A DNA stretch of 64,000 nt from positions 3,472,001 to 3,536,000 of the forward strand of contig NZ_PYHR01000002.1 in assembly GCF_003121705.1 (NCBI RefSeq), given 5' to 3'. Positions within the stretch are counted from its first letter, which is position 1. Each line of letters starts with the position of its first letter. The translations under genes were made by a program, and so were the position numbers. The stretch comes from Serinibacter arcticus. GTDB taxonomy: Bacteria > Actinomycetota > Actinomycetes > Actinomycetales > Beutenbergiaceae. The notes beneath the pieces are model-generated. The model did no database searches and was not told the DNA's origin. It saw only the letters and a program-made list of their open reading frames with translations. Shown here piece after piece: positions 52,923 through 60,590 of this stretch.

Positions 52923-53948
52923 ATGGCGGCGGACCGGGTGACCCTCAGCGACGTGGCGCGGGAGGCGGGCGTCTCGCTCGCGACGGCGTCCCGCGCGATC
53001 AACGGCAGCGCCGACCGGTCGGTGCGGCCCGAGCTCGTCGAGCGCGTCACGGCCGCCGCCGCCCGCCTGCGCTACAGCCCCGACGCCACCGCGCAGGCGA
53101 TGGCCCGCGGACGCACGACGACCCTCGGCCTCCTCGTGCACGACATCGCCGACCCGTACTTCTCGGCCATCGCCGCGGCCGTCGTCGCCTCGGCCGAGAC
53201 CGCCGGTCTCCAGGTCTCGCTGGCCACGACGCAGAACGATCCGGCGCGTGAGGTCCAGCTGGTCGACCTCATGCGACGGCAGCGCGCCCGCGCCGTCGTC
53301 ATCGCCGGCGGCCGCTCGGCCGGGTCGAGCACGGAGGACCTCGCCGGCCAGCTGGCCGCGCTGCGGGCCCAGGGGGTCGGCGTCGCGGCGATCGGCCAGC
53401 CCGTGCCCGGGGTGCCGTCGGTCGCCGTCGACAACCTGGGCGGCTCGGCGTCGCTCGCCCGGGCGCTCCTCGCGCTCGGCTACCGGACGTTCGCGCTGCT
53501 CACCGGCCCGCGCCAGCGGACGACGGCGCAGGAGCGCTGCCGCGGATTCTCCGACGCCCTGGGGGCCGGTGGGGGCGTCGTCATCGCGCGCAGCGAGACC
53601 CCGTTCACGTGGGAGGGCGGCCACGCCGGGATGCTGCGGCTCATCGACGACGGCTCGCTGCACGGTGTCGACGCCGTCGTCGCGACCAACGACGTGATGG
53701 CGCTCGGCGCGCTCGCCGCCGCGCGCGAGCGCGGCCTGCGGGTCCCCGAGGACGTCGCGCTCACCGGGTTCGGCGGCATCTCGACGCTGCGCGACGTGGT
53801 GCCCGCCCTGACCACCGTCGCGGTGCCGATGGGCGAGCTCGGGGAGCGCGCGGTCCGCCTCGCGCTGACCGCGGAGGGGGACGTCGTGGAGTCGGTCGGG
53901 TGCGACGTGGTGGTCCGCGCGTCGACGCCGGATCTTCGCCGCCGCTAG
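52923..53948 (+). CDS. LacI-family transcriptional regulator (sugar pathway module)
   Basis: The 341-residue protein has a LacI HTH (TLSDVAREAGVSLATASRAI, residues 7-26), the hinge helix LRYSPDATAQAMARGR, and a periplasmic-binding-type effector domain (LGLLVHDIADPYFSAIAAAV, VDNLGGSASLARALLALGYR and VVATNDVMALGALAAARE). Operators of the type GGAAAGCGCTTCC flank the promoter of the next gene on the same strand, and a similar one lies before the SDR gene at 59223. The effector is unknown. ATG 52923 follows TAGGCT by six bases. I infer that this regulator controls both flanking operons. Confidence 0.88.
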   Translation: MAADRVTLSDVAREAGVSLATASRAINGSADRSVRPELVERVTAAAARLRYSPDATAQAMARGRTTTLGLLVHDIADPYFSAIAAAVVASAETAGLQVSLATTQNDPAREVQLVDLMRRQRARAVVIAGGRSAGSSTEDLAGQLAALRAQGVGVAAIGQPVPGVPSVAVDNLGGSASLARALLALGYRTFALLTGPRQRTTAQERCRGFSDALGAGGGVVIARSETPFTWEGGHAGMLRLIDDGSLHGVDAVVATNDVMALGALAAARERGLRVPEDVALTGFGGISTLRDVVPALTTVAVPMGELGERAVRLALTAEGDVVESVGCDVVVRASTPDLRRR

Positions 53949-53965
53949 CCCTTCTCGGCGCTGCG

Positions 53966-54027
53966 CTGAAGCGCTTTCCACACGGTTGACGGCTGGGGGC
54001 CTCGCCGCTAGGTTGGAAAGCGCTTCC
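53966..54027 (+). promoter_or_regulatory. Promoter flanked by two LacI-type operators (Gfo/Idh operon)
   Basis: TTGACG (53986-53991) and TAGGTT (54009-54014) are 17 bases apart. Operator 1 is TGAAGCGCTTTCCA (centre AAGCGCTT, 53969-53976), upstream of the -35. Operator 2 is GGAAAGCGCTTCC (54015-54027), right after the -10. Their centres are 49 bases apart. Operator 2 would block transcription; operator 1 could help by cooperative binding. Confidence 0.75.
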
Positions 54028-54064
54028 CGGCACCTGGCCGGGTCCTCGTCGCAACGGAGCCCCG

Positions 54065-55225
54065 ATGACAGCCACCCTGAGAATCGCCATGAACGGCATC
54101 ACCGGCCGCATGGGCTACCGCCAGCACCTGCTGCGCTCGATCCTGCCCATCCGCGACGCCGGTGGCGTGACGCTCGCTGACGGTTCCCGCGTGCAGGTCG
54201 AACCGATCCTCGTCGGTCGCAACGCCGAGAAGGTCGAGGCCCTGGCGAAGCAGCACGACGTCGAGCACTGGTCCACCGACCTGGACGCCCTCATCGCCGA
54301 CGACTCCGTCGACATCGTCTTCGACGCCTCGATGACCTCGCTGCGCTACGACACCCTCGCCAAGGCGATGCGCGCCGGCAAGCACATCTACACCGAGAAG
54401 CCGACGGCGGAGACGCTGGACGAGGCGATCGACCTCGCGCGGATCCGTCGCGAGACCGGCGTGACGGCCGGCGTCGTGCACGACAAGCTCTACCTGCCCG
54501 GGCTGGTGAAGCTGCGCCGGCTCGTTGACGAGGGCTTCTTCGGCCGGATCATCTCGCTGCGCGGCGAGTTCGGCTACTGGGTGTTCGAGGGTGACCTCCA
54601 GCCGGCCCAGCGCCCGTCGTGGAACTACCGCAAGCAGGACGGCGGCGGTATGACCACCGACATGTTCTGCCACTGGAACTACGTCCTCGAGGGCATCATC
54701 GGCCGCGTCGACACCGTCTCGAGCCAGACGATCACGCACATCCCGACCCGGTGGGACGAGCAGGGGGAGGCCTACGAGGCCACCGCCGACGACGCCGCGT
54801 ACGGCGTCTTCCAGATGACGACGCCCGACGGCGACCCGGTCATCGCCCAGATCAACTCCTCCTGGGCCGTGCGGGTGCACCGAGACGAGCTGGTGGAGTT
54901 CCAGGTCGACGGGACCCACGGTTCCGCCGTCGCCGGACTGTTCGGCTGCGTCGCGCAGCAGCGCGGCAGCACGCCCAAGCCCGTGTGGAACCCCGACCTG
55001 CCGACGACGGAGAAGTTCCGCGACCAGTGGCTCGACGTGCCCGCGAACGCGGAGCTCGACAACGGCTTCAAGGCGCAGTGGGAGGAGTTCCTGCGCGACG
55101 TCGTCGCCGGGCGCGAGCACCGCTTCGACCTGCTCTCCGCCGCCCGGGGCGTCCAGCTGGCCGAGCTCGGTCTGCGCTCCTCGGACGAGGGCCGCCGCCT
55201 CGAGGTCCCGGAGATCTCGCTGTGA
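54065..55225 (+). CDS. Gfo/Idh/MocA-family oxidoreductase
   Basis: The 386-residue protein has an N-terminal NAD(P)-binding fold starting LRIAMNGITGRMGYRQHLLR, with the EKP motif in HIYTEKPTAETLDEAIDLA (the catalytic-lysine region of the family). A C-terminal domain carries VVHDKLYLPGLVKLRRLVDE, GGGMTTDMFCHWNYVLEG and DDAAYGVFQM. These are conserved in a group of actinobacterial sugar dehydrogenases. The substrate is unknown. ATG 54065 is the first codon after the LacI-type operators. A sugar isomerase gene overlaps its stop. The group often has a DUF993 gene between the two, which is missing here. Confidence 0.88.
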   Translation: MTATLRIAMNGITGRMGYRQHLLRSILPIRDAGGVTLADGSRVQVEPILVGRNAEKVEALAKQHDVEHWSTDLDALIADDSVDIVFDASMTSLRYDTLAKAMRAGKHIYTEKPTAETLDEAIDLARIRRETGVTAGVVHDKLYLPGLVKLRRLVDEGFFGRIISLRGEFGYWVFEGDLQPAQRPSWNYRKQDGGGMTTDMFCHWNYVLEGIIGRVDTVSSQTITHIPTRWDEQGEAYEATADDAAYGVFQMTTPDGDPVIAQINSSWAVRVHRDELVEFQVDGTHGSAVAGLFGCVAQQRGSTPKPVWNPDLPTTEKFRDQWLDVPANAELDNGFKAQWEEFLRDVVAGREHRFDLLSAARGVQLAELGLRSSDEGRRLEVPEISL

Positions 55226-56199
55226 ACGCCGCGTCGGCGCTCCACGAGGCGCTCGACGGCCGGAAGCCGGTCGGGTCGCCCGTCGAGGTGACGAGCGAGG
55301 CCAGGCCCGCCGACCTCGCTCGTCTGTCCCTCAACACCGCCACCACCAAGCACCTCACGCTCGCGGAGGCGGCCGAGGTCGCCGCTCGGGCGGGTCTGAG
55401 CGCCATCGGCCCGTGGCGGGACCGCGTGCAGGAGGTCGGTGCCGACCGCGCCGCCCAGATCCTCGCCGACTTCGGCCTGCGGGCCTCCTCGCTGTGCCGG
55501 GGCGGTTTCCTCACGGCGGCCGACGCCGAGGGCCGACGCACCGCGCTGGACGACAACAGGCGGGCGATCGAGGAGGCGGCCACGATCGGCACGTCCGAGC
55601 TGATCATGGTGGTCGGCGGGCTGCCGGCCTCCCGCGTCCCCGGCGGCGCCGCCGAGCCGTACGCGAGCGGCGACGGCGTCGACCCCGGTCGCGACCTCGG
55701 TGCGGCCAGGGACCGGGTCGCCGACCGCATCGGCGAGCTCGTGCCGTTCGCTGCCTCGCACGGCGTCCGGCTCGTCCTCGAGCCGCTGCACCCGATCTTC
55801 GCGGCCGACCGCGCCGTCATCTCGACGTTGGGCCAGGCCCTCAGCATCGCCGAGGCGTTCGAGGCCGCGGTCGTCGGCGTCGTCGTCGACACCTACCACG
55901 TGTGGTGGGACCCGGACCTGCAGCGGCAGATCGCCCGCGCCGGCCTGGAGCGGCGCATCGCCTCCTACCAGGTGTGCGACTGGACGCTCCCGCTCGCGGC
56001 CGACCCGCTGCTCTCGCGCGGCCACGTCGGGGACGGCTTCATCGACTTCGCCACCATCACCTCCTGGATCGCGCAGACCCGCTACCGCGGCGACATCGAG
56101 GTGGAGATCTTCAACGACGACGTCTGGAACGCCCCGGCGGACGAGACCCTGTCGACGATGGTGGACCGCTACCGCCGCCACGTGGCCCCGCACCTGTAG
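55222..56199 (+). CDS. Sugar phosphate isomerase/epimerase (AP endonuclease 2-like TIM barrel)
   Basis: The 325-residue protein has the xylose-isomerase-like TIM barrel: LSLNTATTKHLTLAEAAEVA, LVLEPLHPIFAADRAVISTL, VVGVVVDTYHVWWDPDLQ (metal-binding Asp and His) and DIEVEIFNDDVWNAPADETL. Members isomerise or epimerise keto-sugars, including inosose and hydroxypyruvate-like substrates. GTG 55222 overlaps the dehydrogenase stop (GTGA). The two should act in sequence on one substrate. A large hairpin follows the stop. Confidence 0.82.
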   Translation: MNAASALHEALDGRKPVGSPVEVTSEARPADLARLSLNTATTKHLTLAEAAEVAARAGLSAIGPWRDRVQEVGADRAAQILADFGLRASSLCRGGFLTAADAEGRRTALDDNRRAIEEAATIGTSELIMVVGGLPASRVPGGAAEPYASGDGVDPGRDLGAARDRVADRIGELVPFAASHGVRLVLEPLHPIFAADRAVISTLGQALSIAEAFEAAVVGVVVDTYHVWWDPDLQRQIARAGLERRIASYQVCDWTLPLAADPLLSRGHVGDGFIDFATITSWIAQTRYRGDIEVEIFNDDVWNAPADETLSTMVDRYRRHVAPHL

Positions 56200-56215
56200 C
56201 GGTCCAACCCCTGCC

Positions 56216-56269
56216 GAGAACGCCTGAGGCTGCCGTATCGCACCAGATACGGCAGCCTCGGGCGTTCTC
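56216..56269. terminator. Long bidirectional terminator hairpin
   Basis: Two 23-base arms (56216-56238 and 56247-56269) match at all but one position (which can form G-U). The loop of eight bases can close one more pair. It lies between the convergent sugar isomerase and flavoprotein genes. Confidence 0.8.
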
Positions 56270-56284
56270 AGCGGGCCTCGTGGG

Positions 56285-58399
56285 TCAGTAGACGTTCCCG
56301 TTGTCGCGGAAGGCCCGCCAGACGTTCTCGAAGAAGTCGTCGTCCTCGGGCAGCGGGCGGCGCGGGCGCCACCGGAAGGACGCCTCGCCGTCGTCCAGCG
56401 CGGCCTCCTGGACCTCGGAGTCCAGCGCCCCGCCGTCGAGCGCGAACCGGAAGATCTCGGGCAGGTCGAGCGCCTGCCCCGCCCCCTCGCCCCAGCTCGC
56501 GACGGGCAGGTCGCCGCCGGCGTCGGTGTAGAGCACCGACCCCCGCGAGCGGCCGCCGTGGTCGACGTAGTCCTGCATCGCCGACAGGTACACGTAGGCG
56601 GAGGTGAGCGTGTCCCGCACGAGGAACGTGCGGTTGACGGACTGCCGCGAGGACGCCGACGCCGTCACGATCCCCTCGTAGTCGGCGAGCCACGCGGTGA
56701 CCTGCGTCAGCGCCTCGCCGATCGAGGCGGCGCTGCGGACGGGACCGGCCTTCTCGCTCATGAGGGCCTGGAGGTCGCGCAGCAGCTCGTGCACGTTCTC
56801 CGGCTCGCCCGCGGCCGCGCGGGCGGTGGCGCCGGCGACGAGCGCACGCGCGTCGGCGAGCACCGGGGCGGCCGCGACGGCGAAGGCCGCGTCCTCGAGC
56901 ACGCTCACGTGCTCGGGGCCGCGCCGCGCCGCGATGAACTGCGCCGCCCGCGTCGCGCCGACCTGACCGGAGTTCAGCGCCGCGCCGCCGGGGCGGTAGA
57001 CGCCGTGCGCGCCGCCCGCCTCGCCGACCGGGAACAGACCGGCCACGTTGGACTGCCACCACGCGTCGACCACGAGGCCACCGTTGTTGTGCTGCGCGCA
57101 GACGTCGACCTCGAGGAGATCCTTGGTCAGGTCCACGTACGGGTTTCGGTCGAGGTAGAACTGGTAGGCGGGCTCGTTCATGGTCCGCAGGCGCTCGATC
57201 GGGGTGCCGGTGAGGGCGCCCGCGCGCTCGAGGTAGTCGTACGCCTCGGGGGACAGCGCGCTGGGGTCGAAGGTGTCCTGCACCGGGTTGCGGGTGAAGT
57301 CGAGGAACACGGTCCGCCCGCGCAGCACCGTCTCGCGGTAGACGAGCAGGTCGATGAGGCTCGAGCCGTCGCGCGCCTTGCGGATGTCGAACGGCCACTG
57401 GTAGCCCTTGAGGAACACGAGACTCATGAGCGCGCCGTAGTCGTCGATCATTTCGGTGAGGAACTCGCGCTCGTCACCCCCCTCGGCGTCGAAGGAGACG
57501 AAGCGCGGGATCACCTGCATGTAGGTGCCGGACACGTTCCACCGCGGCTTGGTGGAGGCCAGCCCGAACTGCCACTCGGTGAGGTTCTTGCCGTGCACGC
57601 CCGCGCGGTAGGCGGCGCCCGACGCGCCCCACTGGCCGTTCGGGAAGACGCGCGTGCGGTACATGCCGGCGGGGCCGCCGGTGGCGTAGACGAGGTTGCT
57701 GCACCGCAGCAGGAGGTAGGGGGAGGCGGGCGCCGCGCCGTCGCCGTCGTGCGTCTCCGTCTCCTGCGCGGGGGACGGCACGTGCGGCACGTCCGTCCGC
57801 AGCACGAGCAGGCCCGCGACCGCGCGGGTGCCGTCGGCCGCGGTGGTGGTGACGACGTCGACGACACGGCACTCGTCGAGGATCAGGGTGCCGTCGCGCT
57901 GCACCTTCTTCTCCAGCTGCGTGACCATCGAGCGGCTCGTGTACGGGCCGACGGACGTGGCGCGACGGCGGGGGTCGTGGTCGGTCTTGTAGCCGATGAA
58001 CTCCCCGTACCGGTTCTGCGGGAACGGCACGCCGAGGTCGACGAGGTGGAGGAAGCCGCGGGCGGACAGCGCCGCCTCCGCGAGGGCGTTGTCGCCGTCC
58101 ATCGCGCCGCCGGAGAAAAGGGTCTCGGCCATCTCGCGCACGGAGTCGTCGTCACCGCCGGAGAGCGTCAGCTTGTAGTAGGTCTGCTTGTCGCTCCCGG
58201 CGTTCCGGCTCGCGCCGGCACCGATCTTGTCGGCGACCATGACGATCGTCCCGCCGCCGAGGTCGTGCAGGCGGTCGGCGGCGCAGTAGCCGGCCGACCC
58301 GGTGCCGACGACGACGGTGTCGGCGGTGAGGACGGGGACGTCGAGGCCGTCGATCACCAGGGGAGCGGGCTGGGTGTTCCGGGCGGGCTGCGTGGTCAC
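56285..58399 (-). CDS. Large FAD-dependent oxidoreductase (fumarate-reductase-like flavoprotein)
   Basis: The 704-residue protein has an N-terminal dinucleotide-binding motif VVVGTGSAGYCAADRLHDLG (Gly32-x-Gly-x-x-Gly37) and the fumarate reductase/succinate dehydrogenase flavoprotein layout: KQTYYKLTLSGGDDDSVREM, LVYATGGPAGMYRTRVF and GVYRPGGAALNSGQVGATRA. No iron-sulfur or cytochrome partner is next to it, so the electron acceptor is unknown; it may be soluble and act on a sugar or sugar acid. It follows the SDR gene by 11 bases and shares a likely LacI-type operator. The start is GTG 58399. Confidence 0.8.
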   Translation of the reverse strand: MTTQPARNTQPAPLVIDGLDVPVLTADTVVVGTGSAGYCAADRLHDLGGGTIVMVADKIGAGASRNAGSDKQTYYKLTLSGGDDDSVREMAETLFSGGAMDGDNALAEAALSARGFLHLVDLGVPFPQNRYGEFIGYKTDHDPRRRATSVGPYTSRSMVTQLEKKVQRDGTLILDECRVVDVVTTTAADGTRAVAGLLVLRTDVPHVPSPAQETETHDGDGAAPASPYLLLRCSNLVYATGGPAGMYRTRVFPNGQWGASGAAYRAGVHGKNLTEWQFGLASTKPRWNVSGTYMQVIPRFVSFDAEGGDEREFLTEMIDDYGALMSLVFLKGYQWPFDIRKARDGSSLIDLLVYRETVLRGRTVFLDFTRNPVQDTFDPSALSPEAYDYLERAGALTGTPIERLRTMNEPAYQFYLDRNPYVDLTKDLLEVDVCAQHNNGGLVVDAWWQSNVAGLFPVGEAGGAHGVYRPGGAALNSGQVGATRAAQFIAARRGPEHVSVLEDAAFAVAAAPVLADARALVAGATARAAAGEPENVHELLRDLQALMSEKAGPVRSAASIGEALTQVTAWLADYEGIVTASASSRQSVNRTFLVRDTLTSAYVYLSAMQDYVDHGGRSRGSVLYTDAGGDLPVASWGEGAGQALDLPEIFRFALDGGALDSEVQEAALDDGEASFRWRPRRPLPEDDDFFENVWRAFRDNGNVY

Positions 58400-58410
58400 G
58401 GTGGCTCCCC

Positions 58411-59223
58411 TCAGAGCGTCGGGATGTGGAGGCCGCCGTCGACGTTGAAGATCTCGCCGGTGGAGTACGGGGTCTGGCCGGACGCGAGCAGGGAGACGGC
58501 GCCCGCGACGTCGGCCGGCCGGCCCCAGCGCGCGATCGGCACGTTCCCGGCGGCGAAGAAGGCGTCGTACTTGCTCGTCACGCCGGCGGTCATGTCGGTG
58601 GCGATGATGCCGGGGCGGACCTCGTAGACCACGACCCCCTCGCTCGCGAGCCGGGCCGCGAACAGCTGCGTCGCCATCCCGACGCCCGCCTTGGACAGGC
58701 AGTAGTCGCCGCGGTTCACGCTCACGGTGACGGCCGACGTCGAGGAGACGTTGACGATCGTGGCGACGGGGCGCACCGGGGGCTCGGGCAGCGCCTCGAG
58801 CGGGCCGCGCAGCGCGAGCACGCGGTTGGCGAACGCCTGCGTGAGGAAGTACGGACCGCGCAGGTTGATGCCGATGACGCGGTCGAAGCTCTCGGGCGTG
58901 GCCTCGAGGATGTCGGCGCGCACGCTCGGGGCGACGCCGGCGTTGTTGACCAGGAGGTCGAGCCGGCCCCAGGCGTCCACGGCGTCGTCGAGGTAGCGGG
59001 CGTGGTCGGCAGGATCGGCCACGGACCCCTGCAGGTAGCGCACGCGCCCCGGCTCACCCGCGATTCCGTCGAGCCGCGCCACGAGGCCCTCGGGCTCCTC
59101 CCGGGTGGCGAGGATCGCGACGGCGAACCCGTCGGCGAGCAGTCGTTCCGTGATCCCGAGGCCGATGCCTCGGCTCCCTCCCGTCACCAGGGCGACGGGG
59201 ACGGCTGCCGGCTCGAGAGTCAT
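58411..59223 (-). CDS. Short-chain dehydrogenase/reductase
   Basis: The 270-residue SDR has the cofactor motif VTGGSRGIGLG (residues 14-24), NNAGVAP, and the active-site Ser in VNVSSTSAV with YCLSK (Tyr-x3-Lys). It ends with VDGGLHIPTL, typical of sugar or ketone reductases. ATG 59223 has a good Shine-Dalgarno (GAAGGA). An operator like GGTAAGCGCTATCC lies 36-49 bases upstream. It is the first gene of a two-gene operon with the flavoprotein; the substrate is unknown. Confidence 0.85.
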   Translation of the reverse strand: MTLEPAAVPVALVTGGSRGIGLGITERLLADGFAVAILATREEPEGLVARLDGIAGEPGRVRYLQGSVADPADHARYLDDAVDAWGRLDLLVNNAGVAPSVRADILEATPESFDRVIGINLRGPYFLTQAFANRVLALRGPLEALPEPPVRPVATIVNVSSTSAVTVSVNRGDYCLSKAGVGMATQLFAARLASEGVVVYEVRPGIIATDMTAGVTSKYDAFFAAGNVPIARWGRPADVAGAVSLLASGQTPYSTGEIFNVDGGLHIPTL

Positions 59224-59258
59224 GGATGTCCTTCGTTGGATGGCTTGTCATCGTTGAC

Positions 59259-59272
59259 GGTAAGCGCTATCC
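59259..59272 (-). promoter_or_regulatory. LacI-type operator before the SDR-flavoprotein operon
   Basis: The 14-mer GGTAAGCGCTATCC is an imperfect palindrome around AGCGCT, like the operators at 53969-53976 and 54015-54027. It lies between the rhamnose-type LacI gene and the SDR gene. Confidence 0.55.
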
Positions 59273-59344
59273 AAACACGCTCCGGGGGTCATGTCCACCG
59301 CCGTCCGGCGGAGCGGCGGCCGTCATCTCGAGCGATGAGGGGGC

Positions 59345-60355
59345 TCAGCCGGCGGCGACGGACGAGGCGCGGACCACCAGCTCGGGCGAGAAGCGCACCT
59401 GCGCCAGGCTCTCGGGCTGCGGCCGGAGCAGCAGATCGGCGGCGGACCAGCCGATCTGGTGCGTCGGTTGCCGGATCGTGGTGAGCGGCACCATGAGCAT
59501 GCTCGCGAAGCCGATGTCGTCGTAGCCGACCACGGGGATCCGTTGCGGCACCTCGACGCCGGCCCGCAGCAGTGTGCGCAGCACGCCGAGGGCGACGAGG
59601 TCGTTGACGCAGAACACGGCGTCCGGCCTCTCCGACCTGGGCAGGGCGAGCAGCGCGTGGGCGGCCGCCTCGCCGGCATCGGCGTTCAGGGCGGGCAGGA
59701 CCCGCTCGGTCAGCACCTCGTCGGGGTTGAGGCCGGCGTCCACCACCGCGCGCCGGGCGCCGGTGAGCCGGTCGAGGCACTGCCGGATGGTGCTCGGCCC
59801 GTTGAGGAATGTGATCCGGCGACGGCCGAGGTCCAGGAGGTGGGCGACGGCGAGGTGGCCGCCGTGGGCGTCGTCGACGGAGACGCCGGGGAAGGCCGAG
59901 TCGCCGTCGGAGTCCATGAGGACCACGCGCGTGCCGCGGTCACGGACGGCGGCGAGCTCGGAGTGGTCGGTCCCGACCGGGGTGACGAGGATCCCGCGCA
60001 CCTCGTGCTGCTCGTACATCCGCAGGAAGTGCGTCTCGCGGGCCGGGTCGTCGTCGGTCGAGGACACCATCAGGGCCAGGGACTCTTCGGCCAGGCGGTC
60101 CTCGATGCCGCGCATCACGGACGTGAAGAACGGGTTGGCGAGGTCGAGCACGATCGCCCCGACGCTCTGCGCGACCCCCGCTCGCAGCTGCCTGGCCGAG
60201 GCGCTGGGCACGAAGCCCAGGTCGGCGATGGCCTTCTCCACCCGCGCCCTCGTGGGGCCGGAGACCCGGTCCGGCCGGTTGAGAACGTTCGAGACGGTGC
60301 CGACGGACACCCCGGCCACGGAGGCGACGTCGGTGACGGACGGGCGCTGCCGCAT
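59345..60355 (-). CDS. LacI-family regulator, probably of rhamnose use
   Basis: The 336-residue protein has the LacI HTH SVTDVASVAGVSVGTVSNVL (residues 6-25), hinge LGFVPSASARQLRAGVAQSV, and an effector-binding domain (IVLDLANPFFTSVMRGIEDR, VDDAHGGHLAVAHLLDLG and FCVNDLVALGVLRTLLRAG). It is divergent from rhaI, and two palindromes TGAATCGTTACA and TGAATCGTTTCA lie in the shared promoter region. I infer that it is the rhamnose regulator, with rhamnose or a derivative as inducer. The start ATG 60355 places the HTH five residues in. The stop lies 122 bases before the SDR gene on the same strand. Confidence 0.85.
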   Translation of the reverse strand: MRQRPSVTDVASVAGVSVGTVSNVLNRPDRVSGPTRARVEKAIADLGFVPSASARQLRAGVAQSVGAIVLDLANPFFTSVMRGIEDRLAEESLALMVSSTDDDPARETHFLRMYEQHEVRGILVTPVGTDHSELAAVRDRGTRVVLMDSDGDSAFPGVSVDDAHGGHLAVAHLLDLGRRRITFLNGPSTIRQCLDRLTGARRAVVDAGLNPDEVLTERVLPALNADAGEAAAHALLALPRSERPDAVFCVNDLVALGVLRTLLRAGVEVPQRIPVVGYDDIGFASMLMVPLTTIRQPTHQIGWSAADLLLRPQPESLAQVRFSPELVVRASSVAAG

Positions 60356-60397
60356 CGCGGTGTCCTTCGCTCGGTGGGCACTCCCGCACGGGGGTGT

Positions 60398-60445
60398 TTG
60401 ACGGTCGCTGAATCGTTACATACGCTCGTGCTGTGAATCGTTTCA
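60398..60445 (+). promoter_or_regulatory. rhaI promoter with two regulator operators
   Basis: TTGACG (60398-60403) and TACGCT (60421-60426) are 17 bases apart. Operator TGAATCGTTACA (60409-60420) fills the spacer and TGAATCGTTTCA (60434-60445) lies just after the -10; their starts are 25 bases apart, on nearly the same helix face. rhaI starts at 60591. No further element is visible in 60446-60575. Confidence 0.7.
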
Positions 60446-60590
60446 TCACGGTGGTTCACCGGTCGAGGATCGAGCGGGGTGACGACGCCTCGCCCGTCGA
60501 CCGGCCCTGACGACAGGCCCTGACGACGACCGTCCGGCCGGCTGCGCGATGGACCGCTCCACCCCAGGCACCCTCAGGAAGGACGCAGTC

